64,000 bases of DNA from DAITBA01 sp036824005. GTDB lineage: Bacteria > Pseudomonadota > Gammaproteobacteria > Burkholderiales > Rhodocyclaceae. The notes below the pieces were generated by a model. That model had not been told where the DNA came from, did no database searches, and saw nothing but the letters and a program-made list of their open reading frames with translations. Positions 9,979-18,699 of the stretch are shown in pieces (within the stretch, counting starts at the first letter, position 1; each line of letters opens with the position of its first letter). The DNA lies in contig DAITBA010000005.1 of NCBI GenBank assembly GCA_036824005.1, forward strand, positions 1 through 64,000, read 5' to 3'. Both the position numbers and the translations under genes were made by a program.

Positions 9979-11498
9979 AGAAGCTGCCGCGCCTGAGTCC
10001 GCTGCTGCGGCTGAGCATGGGGCTGACCTCCCTCGTGGTATCGCTCGTGTTGCTGATGGATCTCGTCGGTGTGCTCCCCGACCGCTCTGAGATGATGCGC
10101 CAGGTGCGTCAGCGCACGAGTGAAAGCCTTGCCGTGCAGGCGGCCGCTGCGCTGCAGATCGGCGATATGGGTGCCTTGCTGAAGACGTTGCGCGAAGTGC
10201 GAACGCGCGATACGCAGGTGTTGTCAGTCGCATTGCGCCGGATCGACGGCACAATCGTCGTCCAAGCCGGAGAGCACGCTAGGCACTGGGTGGCACCGAC
10301 CGCCGGGTTGTCCACCACCGATCACGTGCGGGTGCCCATCTACGCGGAGAAGGAGCGCTGGGGCGACCTGGAGATCAGTTACACGCCGATCATGCCGCAA
10401 AACCTGCTCGACTGGCTGCGCCATCCGACGGTGGCGCTGATCGCAGCATTGGCCGGCGCCGGGCTGGTGGTGTTCTATCTCTACCTGCGCCGCGCCTTGC
10501 AGTATCTCGATCCTTCCACGGCCGTGCCGGAGCGCGTGCGTCGTGCCTTCGATGCGCTGGCCGATGGCGTGGTCGTCCTCGACCAGTTGGGGCGCATTGT
10601 CCTTGCCAATGCCGCGTTCAGGAATCTGCATCCCCAGGCGGCCGGCCAGCTCCTGGGGCGCAAGATCGATGAGCAGCAATGGCTGACCGACGCCTTGGAG
10701 GGTGAGGTCGCCAGGCGTCCTTGGACGCGGGCGATGCGCGACGGCAAGGTCTGCCGCGATGTTATGCTCGACATTCGCCAACCGGCCGGCGAAACGGTCA
10801 AGGTGGCGGTGGGCGCCTCGCCCGTGCATGACCCGCGCGGTGCCGTCCGCGGCTGCTTGGTCACCTTCGACGACGTGACGGAGCTGCATCGCAGCAACGA
10901 GCGCTTGCTGGAAGCCGTTGCCGAGCTGGACAAGTCGCGTGACCAGATTCGAGCCCAGAACGAGGAGCTGCGCAAGATGGCCACGCGCGATCCACTTACC
11001 GGCTGCATGAACCGGCGGGCGTTCTTCGATATCCTCGAAGAAGTGTACGTCAAGGCACAAAGGGGCGGTGCCGCGCTGTGCTGCGTCATGGCCGACATCG
11101 ACCACTTCAAGACTTTCAACGATCGCTATGGTCACGCCGTCGGCGACGACGTGATTCGTGCGGTCGTGCGCACGTTCTCCGCCGGCCTGCGCAATGACGA
11201 TGTGCTGTGCCGCTACGGCGGCGAGGAGTTCTGCATCGTCCTGCCTGGCGCGGACATCGAGCAGGCACAGCTAGTGGCGGAGCGGCTGCGTGAGGCCGTG
11301 GAAGCGCGCGCCGGTTCGTCCGTGCGCACGACCGCCGGGCTGCGCATCACTGCCAGTTTCGGCGTCGCCGCCCTCGGTGCCGAGATGCGTGATCCGGCCG
11401 AGCTGATCGCGCGCGCCGACGAGGCGCTCTATCAGTCCAAGCGGGAAGGCCGCAACCGTGTTTCGGTGTGGCGGATGGTGACTGCGGCCGCGGCCTGA
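9975..11498 (+). CDS. Membrane-bound diguanylate cyclase (PAS-GGDEF)
   Basis: Makes cyclic di-GMP from GTP. I chose the ATG at 9975, which overlaps the adhesin stop as ATGA, giving 507 residues; the frame is open further upstream but there it runs through the adhesin gene. A membrane segment lies at about residues 12-35, a periplasmic region of about 110 residues follows, and a second membrane segment lies at about 148-172. A PAS-like domain (about 185-300) and a short helical linker lead to the GGDEF domain (about 335-502). The active-site motif is GGEEF (415-419), so the enzyme should be active. An RxxD inhibitory site (RNDD, 406-409) stands five residues before it, so feedback inhibition by c-di-GMP is expected. 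Coupling to the adhesin suggests control of surface attachment; that link is inference. Confidence 0.93.
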   Translation: MKKLPRLSPLLRLSMGLTSLVVSLVLLMDLVGVLPDRSEMMRQVRQRTSESLAVQAAAALQIGDMGALLKTLREVRTRDTQVLSVALRRIDGTIVVQAGEHARHWVAPTAGLSTTDHVRVPIYAEKERWGDLEISYTPIMPQNLLDWLRHPTVALIAALAGAGLVVFYLYLRRALQYLDPSTAVPERVRRAFDALADGVVVLDQLGRIVLANAAFRNLHPQAAGQLLGRKIDEQQWLTDALEGEVARRPWTRAMRDGKVCRDVMLDIRQPAGETVKVAVGASPVHDPRGAVRGCLVTFDDVTELHRSNERLLEAVAELDKSRDQIRAQNEELRKMATRDPLTGCMNRRAFFDILEEVYVKAQRGGAALCCVMADIDHFKTFNDRYGHAVGDDVIRAVVRTFSAGLRNDDVLCRYGGEEFCIVLPGADIEQAQLVAERLREAVEARAGSSVRTTAGLRITASFGVAALGAEMRDPAELIARADEALYQSKREGRNRVSVWRMVTAAAA

Positions 11499-11525
11499 AC
11501 GCTGCGCTAGCTCGTCACCAGCTCG

Positions 11526-12380
11526 TCAGGCAGCAGCCCCGACGTTGGGAAAGAACAGCGCGGTGACCATGTCCACTTCGGCCGCCGATTTCTCTGTGAC
11601 CTCCGGCAGGCAGCCGGCATCCAAGCCAACCACGTCCCAAACCGCCGGCACAATCCAGGCGGTGGCATCGCCGCCTCGCCGTACCGCTTCGGCCAGCGCG
11701 ACGGCAATATGGATCAGTGCCGTATCTAATCTGACTGGGCTGCCGACCGCCGACAAGGTATGCTCACCGATCGGTGCGCAGATGCTTCCAGGCAGTCGCC
11801 AGCGCTCGAGCAGGGCGGCACCGATCTGGGCATAGTCGCAGCCCAGTAGGCGCTGCTCCACGGCATGCACGGGCTCGCCCGTGCGTTCGGCCAGTTGCTG
11901 CGCCTGAATCGCCTGCAGAGGCAGACGCATGAAGAGCACCAGATGCCCGACGTCGCTCAGCAGTCCCTGGACGAACAGCCGTTCCTTGTCCACCACCTCG
12001 CAGCATTCGGCCAGCGTTCGCGCCGCGACCGCGCGATGGACGCTGCCGCGCCAGAATTTCGCCATGTCCATGTCGGTAACGCGAATGCGCGCGAAGGCAC
12101 TCGCCAGCGTCGCCGCCAGCACCAGATCGTGCACCTGCTGCATGCCGAGTATGGTCACCGCTCGGCTCACCGTTTCCACGGGGCGCGACTGGGCATAGAG
12201 CGGGCTGTTGACCACGCGCAGCAATTGCGCCGTGAGCGCCGGATCGCCGGCGAGGGCCTTGGTCAGATCGATGACCGAGGATCGCGGATCTTCGACGATC
12301 CGCTTGACGGTGAAGTACACCGCCGGCAGCGTTGCCAGCCGTTCAATGCCTGACACGATTTCCCGTGGAGACGACGCCAT
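11526..12380 (-). CDS. HDOD domain signalling protein
   Basis: A 284-residue protein almost entirely made of an HDOD domain, a metal-free relative of HD phosphohydrolases found in bacterial signalling proteins. The family signature is clear in the DPALTAQLLRVVNSPLY region and in VSRAVTILGMQQV. I chose the ATG at 12380; the frame stays open upstream but that part (to 12770) lies antisense to hdrB and is low-complexity. It converges with the diguanylate cyclase gene, with only 27 bp between the stops and no clear terminator. HDOD proteins often act in c-di-GMP or stress signalling, which fits the neighbour, but its partner cannot be read from sequence. A perfect TATAAT lies 34 bp upstream. Confidence 0.88.
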   Translation of the reverse strand: MASSPREIVSGIERLATLPAVYFTVKRIVEDPRSSVIDLTKALAGDPALTAQLLRVVNSPLYAQSRPVETVSRAVTILGMQQVHDLVLAATLASAFARIRVTDMDMAKFWRGSVHRAVAARTLAECCEVVDKERLFVQGLLSDVGHLVLFMRLPLQAIQAQQLAERTGEPVHAVEQRLLGCDYAQIGAALLERWRLPGSICAPIGEHTLSAVGSPVRLDTALIHIAVALAEAVRRGGDATAWIVPAVWDVVGLDAGCLPEVTEKSAAEVDMVTALFFPNVGAAA

Positions 12381-12413
12381 GCCGGAGATCCCAACGGATG
12401 CTGGAAAACGAGA

Positions 12414-12419
12414 ATTATA
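12414..12419 (-). promoter_or_regulatory. Predicted -10 box for the HDOD gene
   Basis: TATAAT on the minus strand, 34 bp upstream of the ATG at 12380. No good -35 hexamer is visible at 16-18 bp, so this is only a likely promoter. Confidence 0.4.
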
Positions 12420-12577
12420 GGCTGTCACTACGGCCGAATGGTCGCTGCCTTGAGCATGGGCGCGCCTGGCTGGCTGCTCAGGCGGTTGCGCGCGTCTGGG
12501 GACGCCCCCGGGGGGTTCTGGGGGAACGACTGGTCGGGCAGGGTGCGACAGGCTTCGAGGAATGCCTGCGCTGCCGC

Positions 12578-13486
12578 TTACTTCGCGGGCTTGGCGGCGA
12601 TCTCTTCCAGCGTTGGCGCCTTGATTAGCTGGCCGTCCAGTGCGGCTTCCTTGGCGCTGCCGCCGTAGGCGATGGTCAGGAGCTGGCTGTAGTACAGCAC
12701 CGGCATGCTGAACTTCGTGCCCTGCTTCTTGTTGATCTCCGACTGGTACACCTCGACGTTGGCCTGACACAGCGGACAGGGCGTGACGATCATGTCGGCG
12801 CCATGGTCGTAGGCCGATTCGACGATGTCGCGAATCTGCTTCTGGCTTTTCTCCGGTTCGGAGAAGGCGAGCGCGCCGCCGCAGCAGGTGACTTTCTGGT
12901 CGTAGCTGGTGAGCGCCTCGCCGCCGGCGGTTTCCACCAGCTTGTCCAGGTACATGGGGTTCTCGAAGGATTCGCCGGCGATGCCGAAGGGCCGGTTGGT
13001 CTGGCAGCCGACGTAGCCAGCGAACTTGATGCCTTCCAGGGACTTGACCATCGGCGCCTTCAGTCCCTCGTAGCCGATGTCCTCGATCAGCACCTCGACC
13101 ATGTGCCGGATCTCCACCTCGCCCTTGTAGTGCAGGCCGGCGGCAGCCAGTGCCTCGTTGGTTTCCTTCAACAGTTCGGCGGAAGCGTCGAGCCGTTCCT
13201 TCGTCTCCCGTGCCCCCAGCCAGCAGGCGGCGCAGGTGGCGACGATGTCCTGTCCGGGCAGATGCTGCTCGGCCAGCGCGAAGTTGCGCGCGTTGATCGC
13301 CAGGCGCGGCAGCTCACCACCCTCGGCATAGCCGATGGAGGCGCCGCAGCAGTTCCAGTCTGGAATCTCGGTGATCTTGATGTCCAGCTTCTTCGCCATT
13401 GCCTGTGTCGACGTCAGGTAGTTCGAGGCCGAGGCCTTGAGCTGCGAGGAGCAGCCGGGGTAGAACGCGTACTCTTTCTTGGCCAT
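12578..13486 (-). CDS. hdrB: Heterodisulfide reductase subunit B-like protein of the Qmo complex
   Basis: A 302-residue HdrB-type subunit. It carries two cysteine-rich CCG domains: C12, C46-C47, C85 and C88, then C161, C201-C202, C237 and C240. In heterodisulfide reductases these bind noncubane [4Fe-4S] clusters. It is the last gene of qmoA-qmoB-hdrC-hdrB. In sulfur-oxidising bacteria such as Thiobacillus denitrificans, HdrC and HdrB replace the membrane subunit QmoC, and the complex is thought to carry electrons between APS reductase and the quinone pool or a soluble acceptor. No membrane segment is seen. It starts 18 bp after the hdrC stop behind a GGAG-type ribosome site. Confidence 0.92.
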   Translation of the reverse strand: MAKKEYAFYPGCSSQLKASASNYLTSTQAMAKKLDIKITEIPDWNCCGASIGYAEGGELPRLAINARNFALAEQHLPGQDIVATCAACWLGARETKERLDASAELLKETNEALAAAGLHYKGEVEIRHMVEVLIEDIGYEGLKAPMVKSLEGIKFAGYVGCQTNRPFGIAGESFENPMYLDKLVETAGGEALTSYDQKVTCCGGALAFSEPEKSQKQIRDIVESAYDHGADMIVTPCPLCQANVEVYQSEINKKQGTKFSMPVLYYSQLLTIAYGGSAKEAALDGQLIKAPTLEEIAAKPAK

Positions 13487-13504
13487 GTTCGTTTCTCCTC
13501 GGAC

Positions 13505-14128
13505 CTATTTGGTGAAGCCTTTGCGCCGGTCCTCGATCTCCTGGGCCTTCTGCACGATGGCATGAAAGCCCTTGAGGTCCTTGACCGCGTGGCCGCCGAA
13601 CAACTCCATGGGATTGATGCGCTTGGCCTTGAACATGCCCAGGCCGATATCCTTCATGGCGAGCGAGGTCTTCACCCCCGCGCCGAAGCCGTCCTTGAAA
13701 TAGTGACCGAGCGTGAGCTTGAGTTCGTTCACGCGGCCCTTCTTTACCAGATTGTCCCAGAACAGCTTGGCGAACTGCCGCGTCGGCTGGCCCTTGGGTG
13801 CGAGCCCCAGGCGGTGGGCATAGTTGGCCAGGCCGTGCATGATGTGAGTGATGGGCAGCTTGCGCGGGCAGCGCACGATGCAGTTGTAGCAGGAAGTGCA
13901 CATCCACATGGAGTCCGACGTGAGCACCTCGTCGCGTTTGCCGGCGCGGATCATCATGAAGATTTCCTGGGGCGGATGTGCCCAGTGCGGGCCGAAGGGG
14001 CAGGAGCCCGAGCACACGCCGCACTGCATGCACATCTTGACCCAGTGGCCTTCCTCGACGTTCGCTTCCACTTCCTTGAGGAAGCTGCTGCGGTAACGGG
14101 CGAGTGCCTGTTCGCTGAGATCGTTCAT
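13505..14128 (-). CDS. hdrC: Heterodisulfide reductase subunit C-like protein of the Qmo complex
   Basis: A 207-residue iron-sulfur protein with two complete [4Fe-4S] motifs: C33, C36, C39, C43 and C77, C80, C83, C87. The second part is helical with no haem-binding membrane domain, unlike QmoC of sulfate reducers, which is an HdrC fused to a cytochrome b-like domain. It should pass electrons between QmoB and HdrB in the cytoplasm. It lies 86 bp downstream of qmoB; that gap holds a small hairpin (GTGGTGG 14171-14177 with CCACCAC 14190-14196) that could tune expression. The order qmoA-qmoB-hdrC-hdrB is the established arrangement in reverse-sulfate-reduction sulfur oxidisers. Confidence 0.92.
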   Translation of the reverse strand: MNDLSEQALARYRSSFLKEVEANVEEGHWVKMCMQCGVCSGSCPFGPHWAHPPQEIFMMIRAGKRDEVLTSDSMWMCTSCYNCIVRCPRKLPITHIMHGLANYAHRLGLAPKGQPTRQFAKLFWDNLVKKGRVNELKLTLGHYFKDGFGAGVKTSLAMKDIGLGMFKAKRINPMELFGGHAVKDLKGFHAIVQKAQEIEDRRKGFTK

Positions 14129-14214
14129 TTGCTGGCCCTTGCTTCAAAGTCTGCCGAGGGGGCGCGACAGGTGGTGGGCGTCCGTCGCGCCACCACGGCA
14201 ACCCCGGCCCGGGA

Positions 14215-16431
14215 TCAACCAAACCCCTTCATCGGACTCATGCCGATTTCCTGGATCTTCTCTGCGTAATCGTTGATGAGCTGCGGCACGCGCTCGATGT
14301 CGGTGATTGCCACCTCGTAGGTGGCCACGCGCTCGGTCTCCAGGCCCATCTGCTTCAGCGTGTCGTCCACCTTACTCATGCGGTAGGCGGCCATCTCGGA
14401 GCCCTTGACGAAATGGCACTGGTAGTCGTCGCCCTTTTTGCAGCCCATGAGCATCACGCCGTCATAGCCCGAGTTGAGCGCATCGGTGATCCAGATGGTG
14501 TTCACCGAGCCGAGACAGCGCACCGGGATTATGCGCACAAAGGCGCTGTAGGTCTTGCGCTGCATGCCGGCCATGTCGAGCGCCGGATAGGCATCGTTCT
14601 CGCAGGCGAGAATCAGGATGCGCGGCTTCTCGGAAAACTCGTCGGGGATATCCACAGCCTTGATTTGCATGCCGACGGTATCGACAGAGTAGTTCTCGAA
14701 GGAGATGACGCGCACCGGGCAGGCGCCCATGCAGGTGCCGCAGCGCCGGCAGCGCGATTCGTTGAATAGCGGGAAGCGCTTTTCGTCTTCGTCGATGGCG
14801 CCGAAGGGGCACTCGACGGTGCAGCGTTTGCACTGGGTACAGCCTTCCAGACGTGCGACCGGAAACGACAGATCGCCCGCCCGCGGGTGTGCCGCGCGGC
14901 CCAGCCCGGCGTTTTCCACCGCCTGGATGGCTTTCAGTGCCGCGCCCGTGGCATCCTCGGTGGCTTGGAACATGTCCATGGGGCGGCGCACCGGCCCGGC
15001 GGCGTAGATGCCGGTCCGCCGGGTCTCGTAGGGGAAGCAGATGAAGTGCGAGTCGGTGAAGCCGTGCTTCAACTGCGGCATGTCCTTGCCCTGGCGATAG
15101 CTCAGGTTAAGGATCGATACCGGCTTTACTTCCATCTTCGCCACTTCTTCCTCCGGGATGTCGATGTCCACACCGGAGTTCGGCACCTGGCCCGTGGCGA
15201 GCACCACCAGATCGGCGTTGATGCCAGTGTCCTCGTCGAGGATCAGGTCCTTGAAGTTGACTTTGAGCGCATTGCCTGCGGGCTCGACGCTCGAGCACCT
15301 GCCCTTGGTGAAGGTCACGCCCTTGTCCTGCCCGCTGCGGTAAAAGTCCTCGCCCATGCCCGGCGTGCGCAGGTCGGTAAACATCACCACCGTGTCCAAA
15401 TCCGGATTGGCGTCCTTGAAGTACATCGCCTGCTTGATGCTGGTGGTGCAGCAATGGCCGGAGCAGTAGGGCAGGTGCCGGCCGGAGTCGTCGCGCTGGC
15501 CGGCGCACTGGATGAAGACCACCGTCTTCACTTCACCGCCGTCGGAAGGCCGCTTGATCGGCCCGCCGTTTGCCGCGCGCGCCAGCGCCTCCAGCCCGGC
15601 TTGATCCACCACGTTCGGGCTCTTGCCTCCGCCCAGCTCGGGTAGCTTGGCGACGTCGTAGGTGCTGAAACCGCTCGCCTGTACGATGGCGCCGACTTCC
15701 TCCGTGATCGTGCCGCCGGACTCCGTCGCGATTTGCACGCGGAAGCGCCCGGGCGCGCCGCTCGTCTCGGCCGGAATGGCATTGACATGGACCTTGATGC
15801 GCGGGTGGCTCGTCACCTGGGCGATCAATTCGGCAACGCCGGTGTCCGCGGGGTCCTTGTACGGCTGACGGAACGGCATGCGCCTCCACAACTTCGCTGC
15901 CCAGCCGCCGAGCTGGGCCTGCTTTTCCACCAGCACGACTTCGTAACCGGCCTTCGCCGCCTCCAGCGCCGCGGTCATGCCGGACATGCCGCCGCCCACC
16001 ACGAGGATGCGCTTGTTCTCGCCCTTGCTCGGGTTGCCGGCAGGCACTTTCATCTTCTTTACTTCGGCACAGGCCATGCGCACGTAGTCGTCCGCCATCT
16101 CCTGGGTCGTTTCGCGTGCTTCGGCCGTTTCCGGTTGGCTCCAGATCACGCCCTCGCGCAGATTGCCGCGGGTCATCGCCACGGTCGGGAAGTTGAACGC
16201 CTCGGTCTTGGCGCGGCGCGAGCAGGCGGCGATGGCAATGTGCGTGACACCTTCCTTCTCGATGTCGTCGCGAATGGCCTGCACGCCTTCGGCCGAGCAC
16301 AGAAAGGGGTGATTGCGCACCAGCGCCATCTTGCCTTCCTTCTGAGCGATCTTTTCCAGTTGCGGCACGCTCAGCCGCTCGCCGATGCCGCAGCCGCTGC
16401 AGATGTAGGCTGCCGTCTTCATGTCCGCCAT
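14215..16431 (-). CDS. qmoB: QmoB, HdrA-like flavoprotein with MvhD-like C-terminus
   Basis: A 738-residue flavin and iron-sulfur protein. After an N-terminal cysteine-containing region (CSGCG), an FAD-binding GGGMSGM motif lies near residue 147 and an HdrA-like oxidoreductase body follows. Two [4Fe-4S] motifs come next (CTQCKRCTVECP and CRRCGTCMGACP, about residues 560-605). The C-terminal 130 residues resemble MvhD, the small iron-sulfur electron carrier of methyl-viologen hydrogenase (ILACENDAYPALD ... GCKKGDDYQCHF). This fusion is diagnostic of QmoB. The complex links APS reductase to the electron transport chain; in sulfur oxidisers electrons flow outward from APS formation. The start overlaps the qmoA stop by one base (TGATG), showing translational coupling. 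Confidence 0.94.
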   Translation of the reverse strand: MADMKTAAYICSGCGIGERLSVPQLEKIAQKEGKMALVRNHPFLCSAEGVQAIRDDIEKEGVTHIAIAACSRRAKTEAFNFPTVAMTRGNLREGVIWSQPETAEARETTQEMADDYVRMACAEVKKMKVPAGNPSKGENKRILVVGGGMSGMTAALEAAKAGYEVVLVEKQAQLGGWAAKLWRRMPFRQPYKDPADTGVAELIAQVTSHPRIKVHVNAIPAETSGAPGRFRVQIATESGGTITEEVGAIVQASGFSTYDVAKLPELGGGKSPNVVDQAGLEALARAANGGPIKRPSDGGEVKTVVFIQCAGQRDDSGRHLPYCSGHCCTTSIKQAMYFKDANPDLDTVVMFTDLRTPGMGEDFYRSGQDKGVTFTKGRCSSVEPAGNALKVNFKDLILDEDTGINADLVVLATGQVPNSGVDIDIPEEEVAKMEVKPVSILNLSYRQGKDMPQLKHGFTDSHFICFPYETRRTGIYAAGPVRRPMDMFQATEDATGAALKAIQAVENAGLGRAAHPRAGDLSFPVARLEGCTQCKRCTVECPFGAIDEDEKRFPLFNESRCRRCGTCMGACPVRVISFENYSVDTVGMQIKAVDIPDEFSEKPRILILACENDAYPALDMAGMQRKTYSAFVRIIPVRCLGSVNTIWITDALNSGYDGVMLMGCKKGDDYQCHFVKGSEMAAYRMSKVDDTLKQMGLETERVATYEVAITDIERVPQLINDYAEKIQEIGMSPMKGFG

Positions 16432-17726
16432 CAGGCCACCTCAGCTCTTGCGGTTTGATTGACCACCTGGATCGCACGCAGGGCCGCCGCCGTGGCGCTC
16501 TGCGCCGAGCGGTTGACGTCGAGTGCGCTCGACGAGCAGCCGGCACCGAAAATGCCGCCGTCCGCCGAGCCTTCGATAAAGCCGCTCGAATCGGCGATGA
16601 TTTCCGCCGGGATATCCATGCCCGTCACCGAAGGCTCCATGCCGACCGCGAGTACCACCAGATCGTGGGCATTGGCATAGCGGTGATAGCCCTCGGTATC
16701 CACGCCGTGCAGGACGAGGTCGCCTGACTTGTCGTCCTGGGCGATGCGTGCGACTTTGGACTTTACGAAATTCACCGTCGGGTCGTTCTGCACCATCCGG
16801 TAGAAGTCTTCGAAGCGGTCGATGGCACGGATGTCGATGTAGTAAATCGTGGACTTGCCGGCGTTCTCGCCCTCGCCGTAGGCCTCGCGCACGTACTGGG
16901 TCTGCTTGAGCGAGGCCATGCAGCAGATGCGCGAGCAGTGGCGCAGGTGGTTCTCGTCGCGCGAGCCGGCGCACTGGATGAAGGCGACGTTCTTCGCTTC
17001 CTTGCCGTCGGAAGGTCGTAGCAGCTTCCCGCCGGTGGGGCCGTGGGGATCGGCCAGCCGCTCGAACTCGACGCTGGTGATGACGTTGGCAAAGCGGTCG
17101 TAGCCGTAGGGCTGGATCTTCGCCGCGTCGTAGGGCTTCCAACCCGTGGCCCAGATTACCGCGCCAACGCGCAGTTCGATCGTTTCCTCCTTCGCGTCCA
17201 GATCGATGGCGTTGCACTTGCAGGCGGCCTTCGCCTTTTCGGCATCCGGCGTACCAATGATCGACGGGTCGAGCACGTAGCGCTGCGGGAATGCCATGCC
17301 GTGGGGCAGGTAGGCGGCCTTCATCTTGTTCAGACCGTAGTTGTACGGATTGGGGATCTCGGCGCTCACGGCGCGTGCACAGTCGCCGCAGGCCGTGCAG
17401 TTGTCGTTCACGTAACGCGGCGCGATCTTCAGGGTCGCCGTGTAATCGCCGCGCGTGCCGGCGATTTTCACTACCTCGGCCATGGTCAGGACGCGCACAT
17501 TGCGATTGGCCTTGAGACGACGAAGGTTGATCTCGAGGCCGCACACCGGGTGGCACATTTTGGGGAAGTAGCGGTAGAGCAGGGCGGTACGCCCACCCAG
17601 CGTCGCATCCTTCTCGGCCAGGATAACCTGCTTGCCGCACTCGGCGGCCTCCAGGGCAGCGGTCATGCCGCTGATGCCGCCGCCCACGACCAGAATGGTC
17701 TGGTTGGTTGCGATAGGGCCCGTCAT
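16431..17726 (-). CDS. qmoA: QmoA, HdrA-like FAD protein
   Basis: A 431-residue HdrA-like flavoprotein, first gene of the qmoAB-hdrCB operon. The ATG at 17726 has a GGAG ribosome site 8 bases upstream; the frame is open 75 bases further but with no ribosome site. The FAD motif VVGGGISGM is at about residues 12-20. The cysteine motif CTACGDC is followed by a valine rather than the fourth cysteine of a classical [4Fe-4S] site, and further cysteines (CKC, CAG, CSRICCM) come later. QmoA is thought to be the contact to APS reductase. No aprAB or sat gene is present in this window, so its partner must be elsewhere. A perfect FNR-type box lies about 160 bp upstream. Confidence 0.93.
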   Translation of the reverse strand: MTGPIATNQTILVVGGGISGMTAALEAAECGKQVILAEKDATLGGRTALLYRYFPKMCHPVCGLEINLRRLKANRNVRVLTMAEVVKIAGTRGDYTATLKIAPRYVNDNCTACGDCARAVSAEIPNPYNYGLNKMKAAYLPHGMAFPQRYVLDPSIIGTPDAEKAKAACKCNAIDLDAKEETIELRVGAVIWATGWKPYDAAKIQPYGYDRFANVITSVEFERLADPHGPTGGKLLRPSDGKEAKNVAFIQCAGSRDENHLRHCSRICCMASLKQTQYVREAYGEGENAGKSTIYYIDIRAIDRFEDFYRMVQNDPTVNFVKSKVARIAQDDKSGDLVLHGVDTEGYHRYANAHDLVVLAVGMEPSVTGMDIPAEIIADSSGFIEGSADGGIFGAGCSSSALDVNRSAQSATAAALRAIQVVNQTARAEVA

Positions 17727-17878
17727 AGGCGTGTTCTCCGGTTGCTCAAGCGGGCTGCGGACAGCCGACATACTGATGGCCGAAATTCTATCCCGCGGCA
17801 ACCGGCGCGAACCGCCTGCGCCGAGACAAATTCTCCTATCGCGCGATCGAAAGTCTGAATGTCGGGGGTGCGGCCGGC

Positions 17879-17892
17879 TTGATGCAAATCAA
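17879..17892. promoter_or_regulatory. Perfect FNR/ANR-type box upstream of qmoA
   Basis: TTGATGCAAATCAA matches the FNR consensus TTGATNNNNATCAA at all ten defined positions. It lies between the yfcE stop (17954) and the qmoA start (17726), the expected place for the promoter of the qmoAB-hdrCB operon. Activation near -41.5 would put the transcript start near 17844, with a leader of about 118 bases. No Fnr-type protein is intact in this window. Confidence 0.6.
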
Positions 17893-17953
17893 CGTCTTCC
17901 GAGTGCCGAAGTCCGCCCTCAGGCACAACCGGTGGCTGCTGGGTATGCAGGTG

Positions 17954-18478
17954 TCACCCGGTGTCGCGCTGGGCGAGGGTCAGAATGTCGAACCGCATCT
18001 CGGCCAGATCGCCGAGCGCCCAGGTCGCGGGGGCGGCGAGACCGGCCACTGTGCCGGGGTTGACCAGCCAGGTGTGGCCGCCACTCACGTTTCTGATCCG
18101 CGCTACTGCGGCCTTGTGGCTGTGGCCACAGCAGACGAGATCGTAGTCGCCGGTGCAGGCCATGCCGTTGGCGTAGTGCGGATAGTGCACCATGAATATG
18201 CGCCGGCCGGCGAGTTCCAGAGTGGCGTCGCCGCCGTGGTAGGTGAGCAGGCCGTCGGAGCGTGCGGCAAGTTGGCAGATGGCCGTGAAGTCACCGAGAT
18301 TGTTGCCATGGACCACGTGCATGGGAACACCGATTTTGAGCAGCGGGCGCAGGGTATTGGGGCCGATCACGTCCCCGCAATGGATGACCGCCTGGGCACC
18401 TTGCGCCTTGGCGGCCTCCACCGCCGCGGCAAGCATGGGCGCACGGTCATGGCTGTCGGAGACGATGCAGATTTTCAT
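17954..18478 (-). CDS. YfcE/MJ0936-family metallophosphodiesterase
   Basis: A 174-residue calcineurin-like phosphoesterase of the short YfcE/MJ0936 type. The metal-binding motifs are in family order: SDSHD near residue 8, GDVIG near 36, GNN near 58, then HYPHYANG and GHSHKA in the second half. These proteins are cytoplasmic, bind two metal ions and cleave phosphodiester bonds of simple test substrates; the natural substrate is usually unknown. It stands alone between the hypothetical gene pair and the qmo operon, on the same strand as qmo but separated by 227 bp with its own FNR box, so it is probably not part of that operon. Confidence 0.85.
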   Translation of the reverse strand: MKICIVSDSHDRAPMLAAAVEAAKAQGAQAVIHCGDVIGPNTLRPLLKIGVPMHVVHGNNLGDFTAICQLAARSDGLLTYHGGDATLELAGRRIFMVHYPHYANGMACTGDYDLVCCGHSHKAAVARIRNVSGGHTWLVNPGTVAGLAAPATWALGDLAEMRFDILTLAQRDTG

Positions 18479-18545
18479 GGTCGGCAGCGCGGTGATCCAC
18501 AGATTTCTCAGATCAACGCAGAAAATTCATTCGCAGAAGGCAGCT

Positions 18546-18659
18546 CACCACAAAGGACACCAAGGCAATTCGAATGCCGGACGGCGCAGTGCCGATTACC
18601 AGGAGGGTCGAAGCGTTACTTCCGGTGGCCGATCGTTGTGCTTGGTGTCCTTGGTGGTG
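18546..18659. repeat. Long inverted repeat, copy A (ACCAAGGACACC type)
   Basis: The left arm CACCACAAAGGACACCAAGG (18546-18565) is complementary, apart from one or two positions, to the right arm GCTTGGTGTCCTTGGTGGTG (18640-18659), with about 75 bases between. The same arm sequence recurs in copy B at 23145-23231. It lies between two genes and is non-coding. Confidence 0.7.
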
Positions 18660-18699
18660 CAAACGGGTCTCAGCATCGCTACACCGCCGACCTGCCGCC

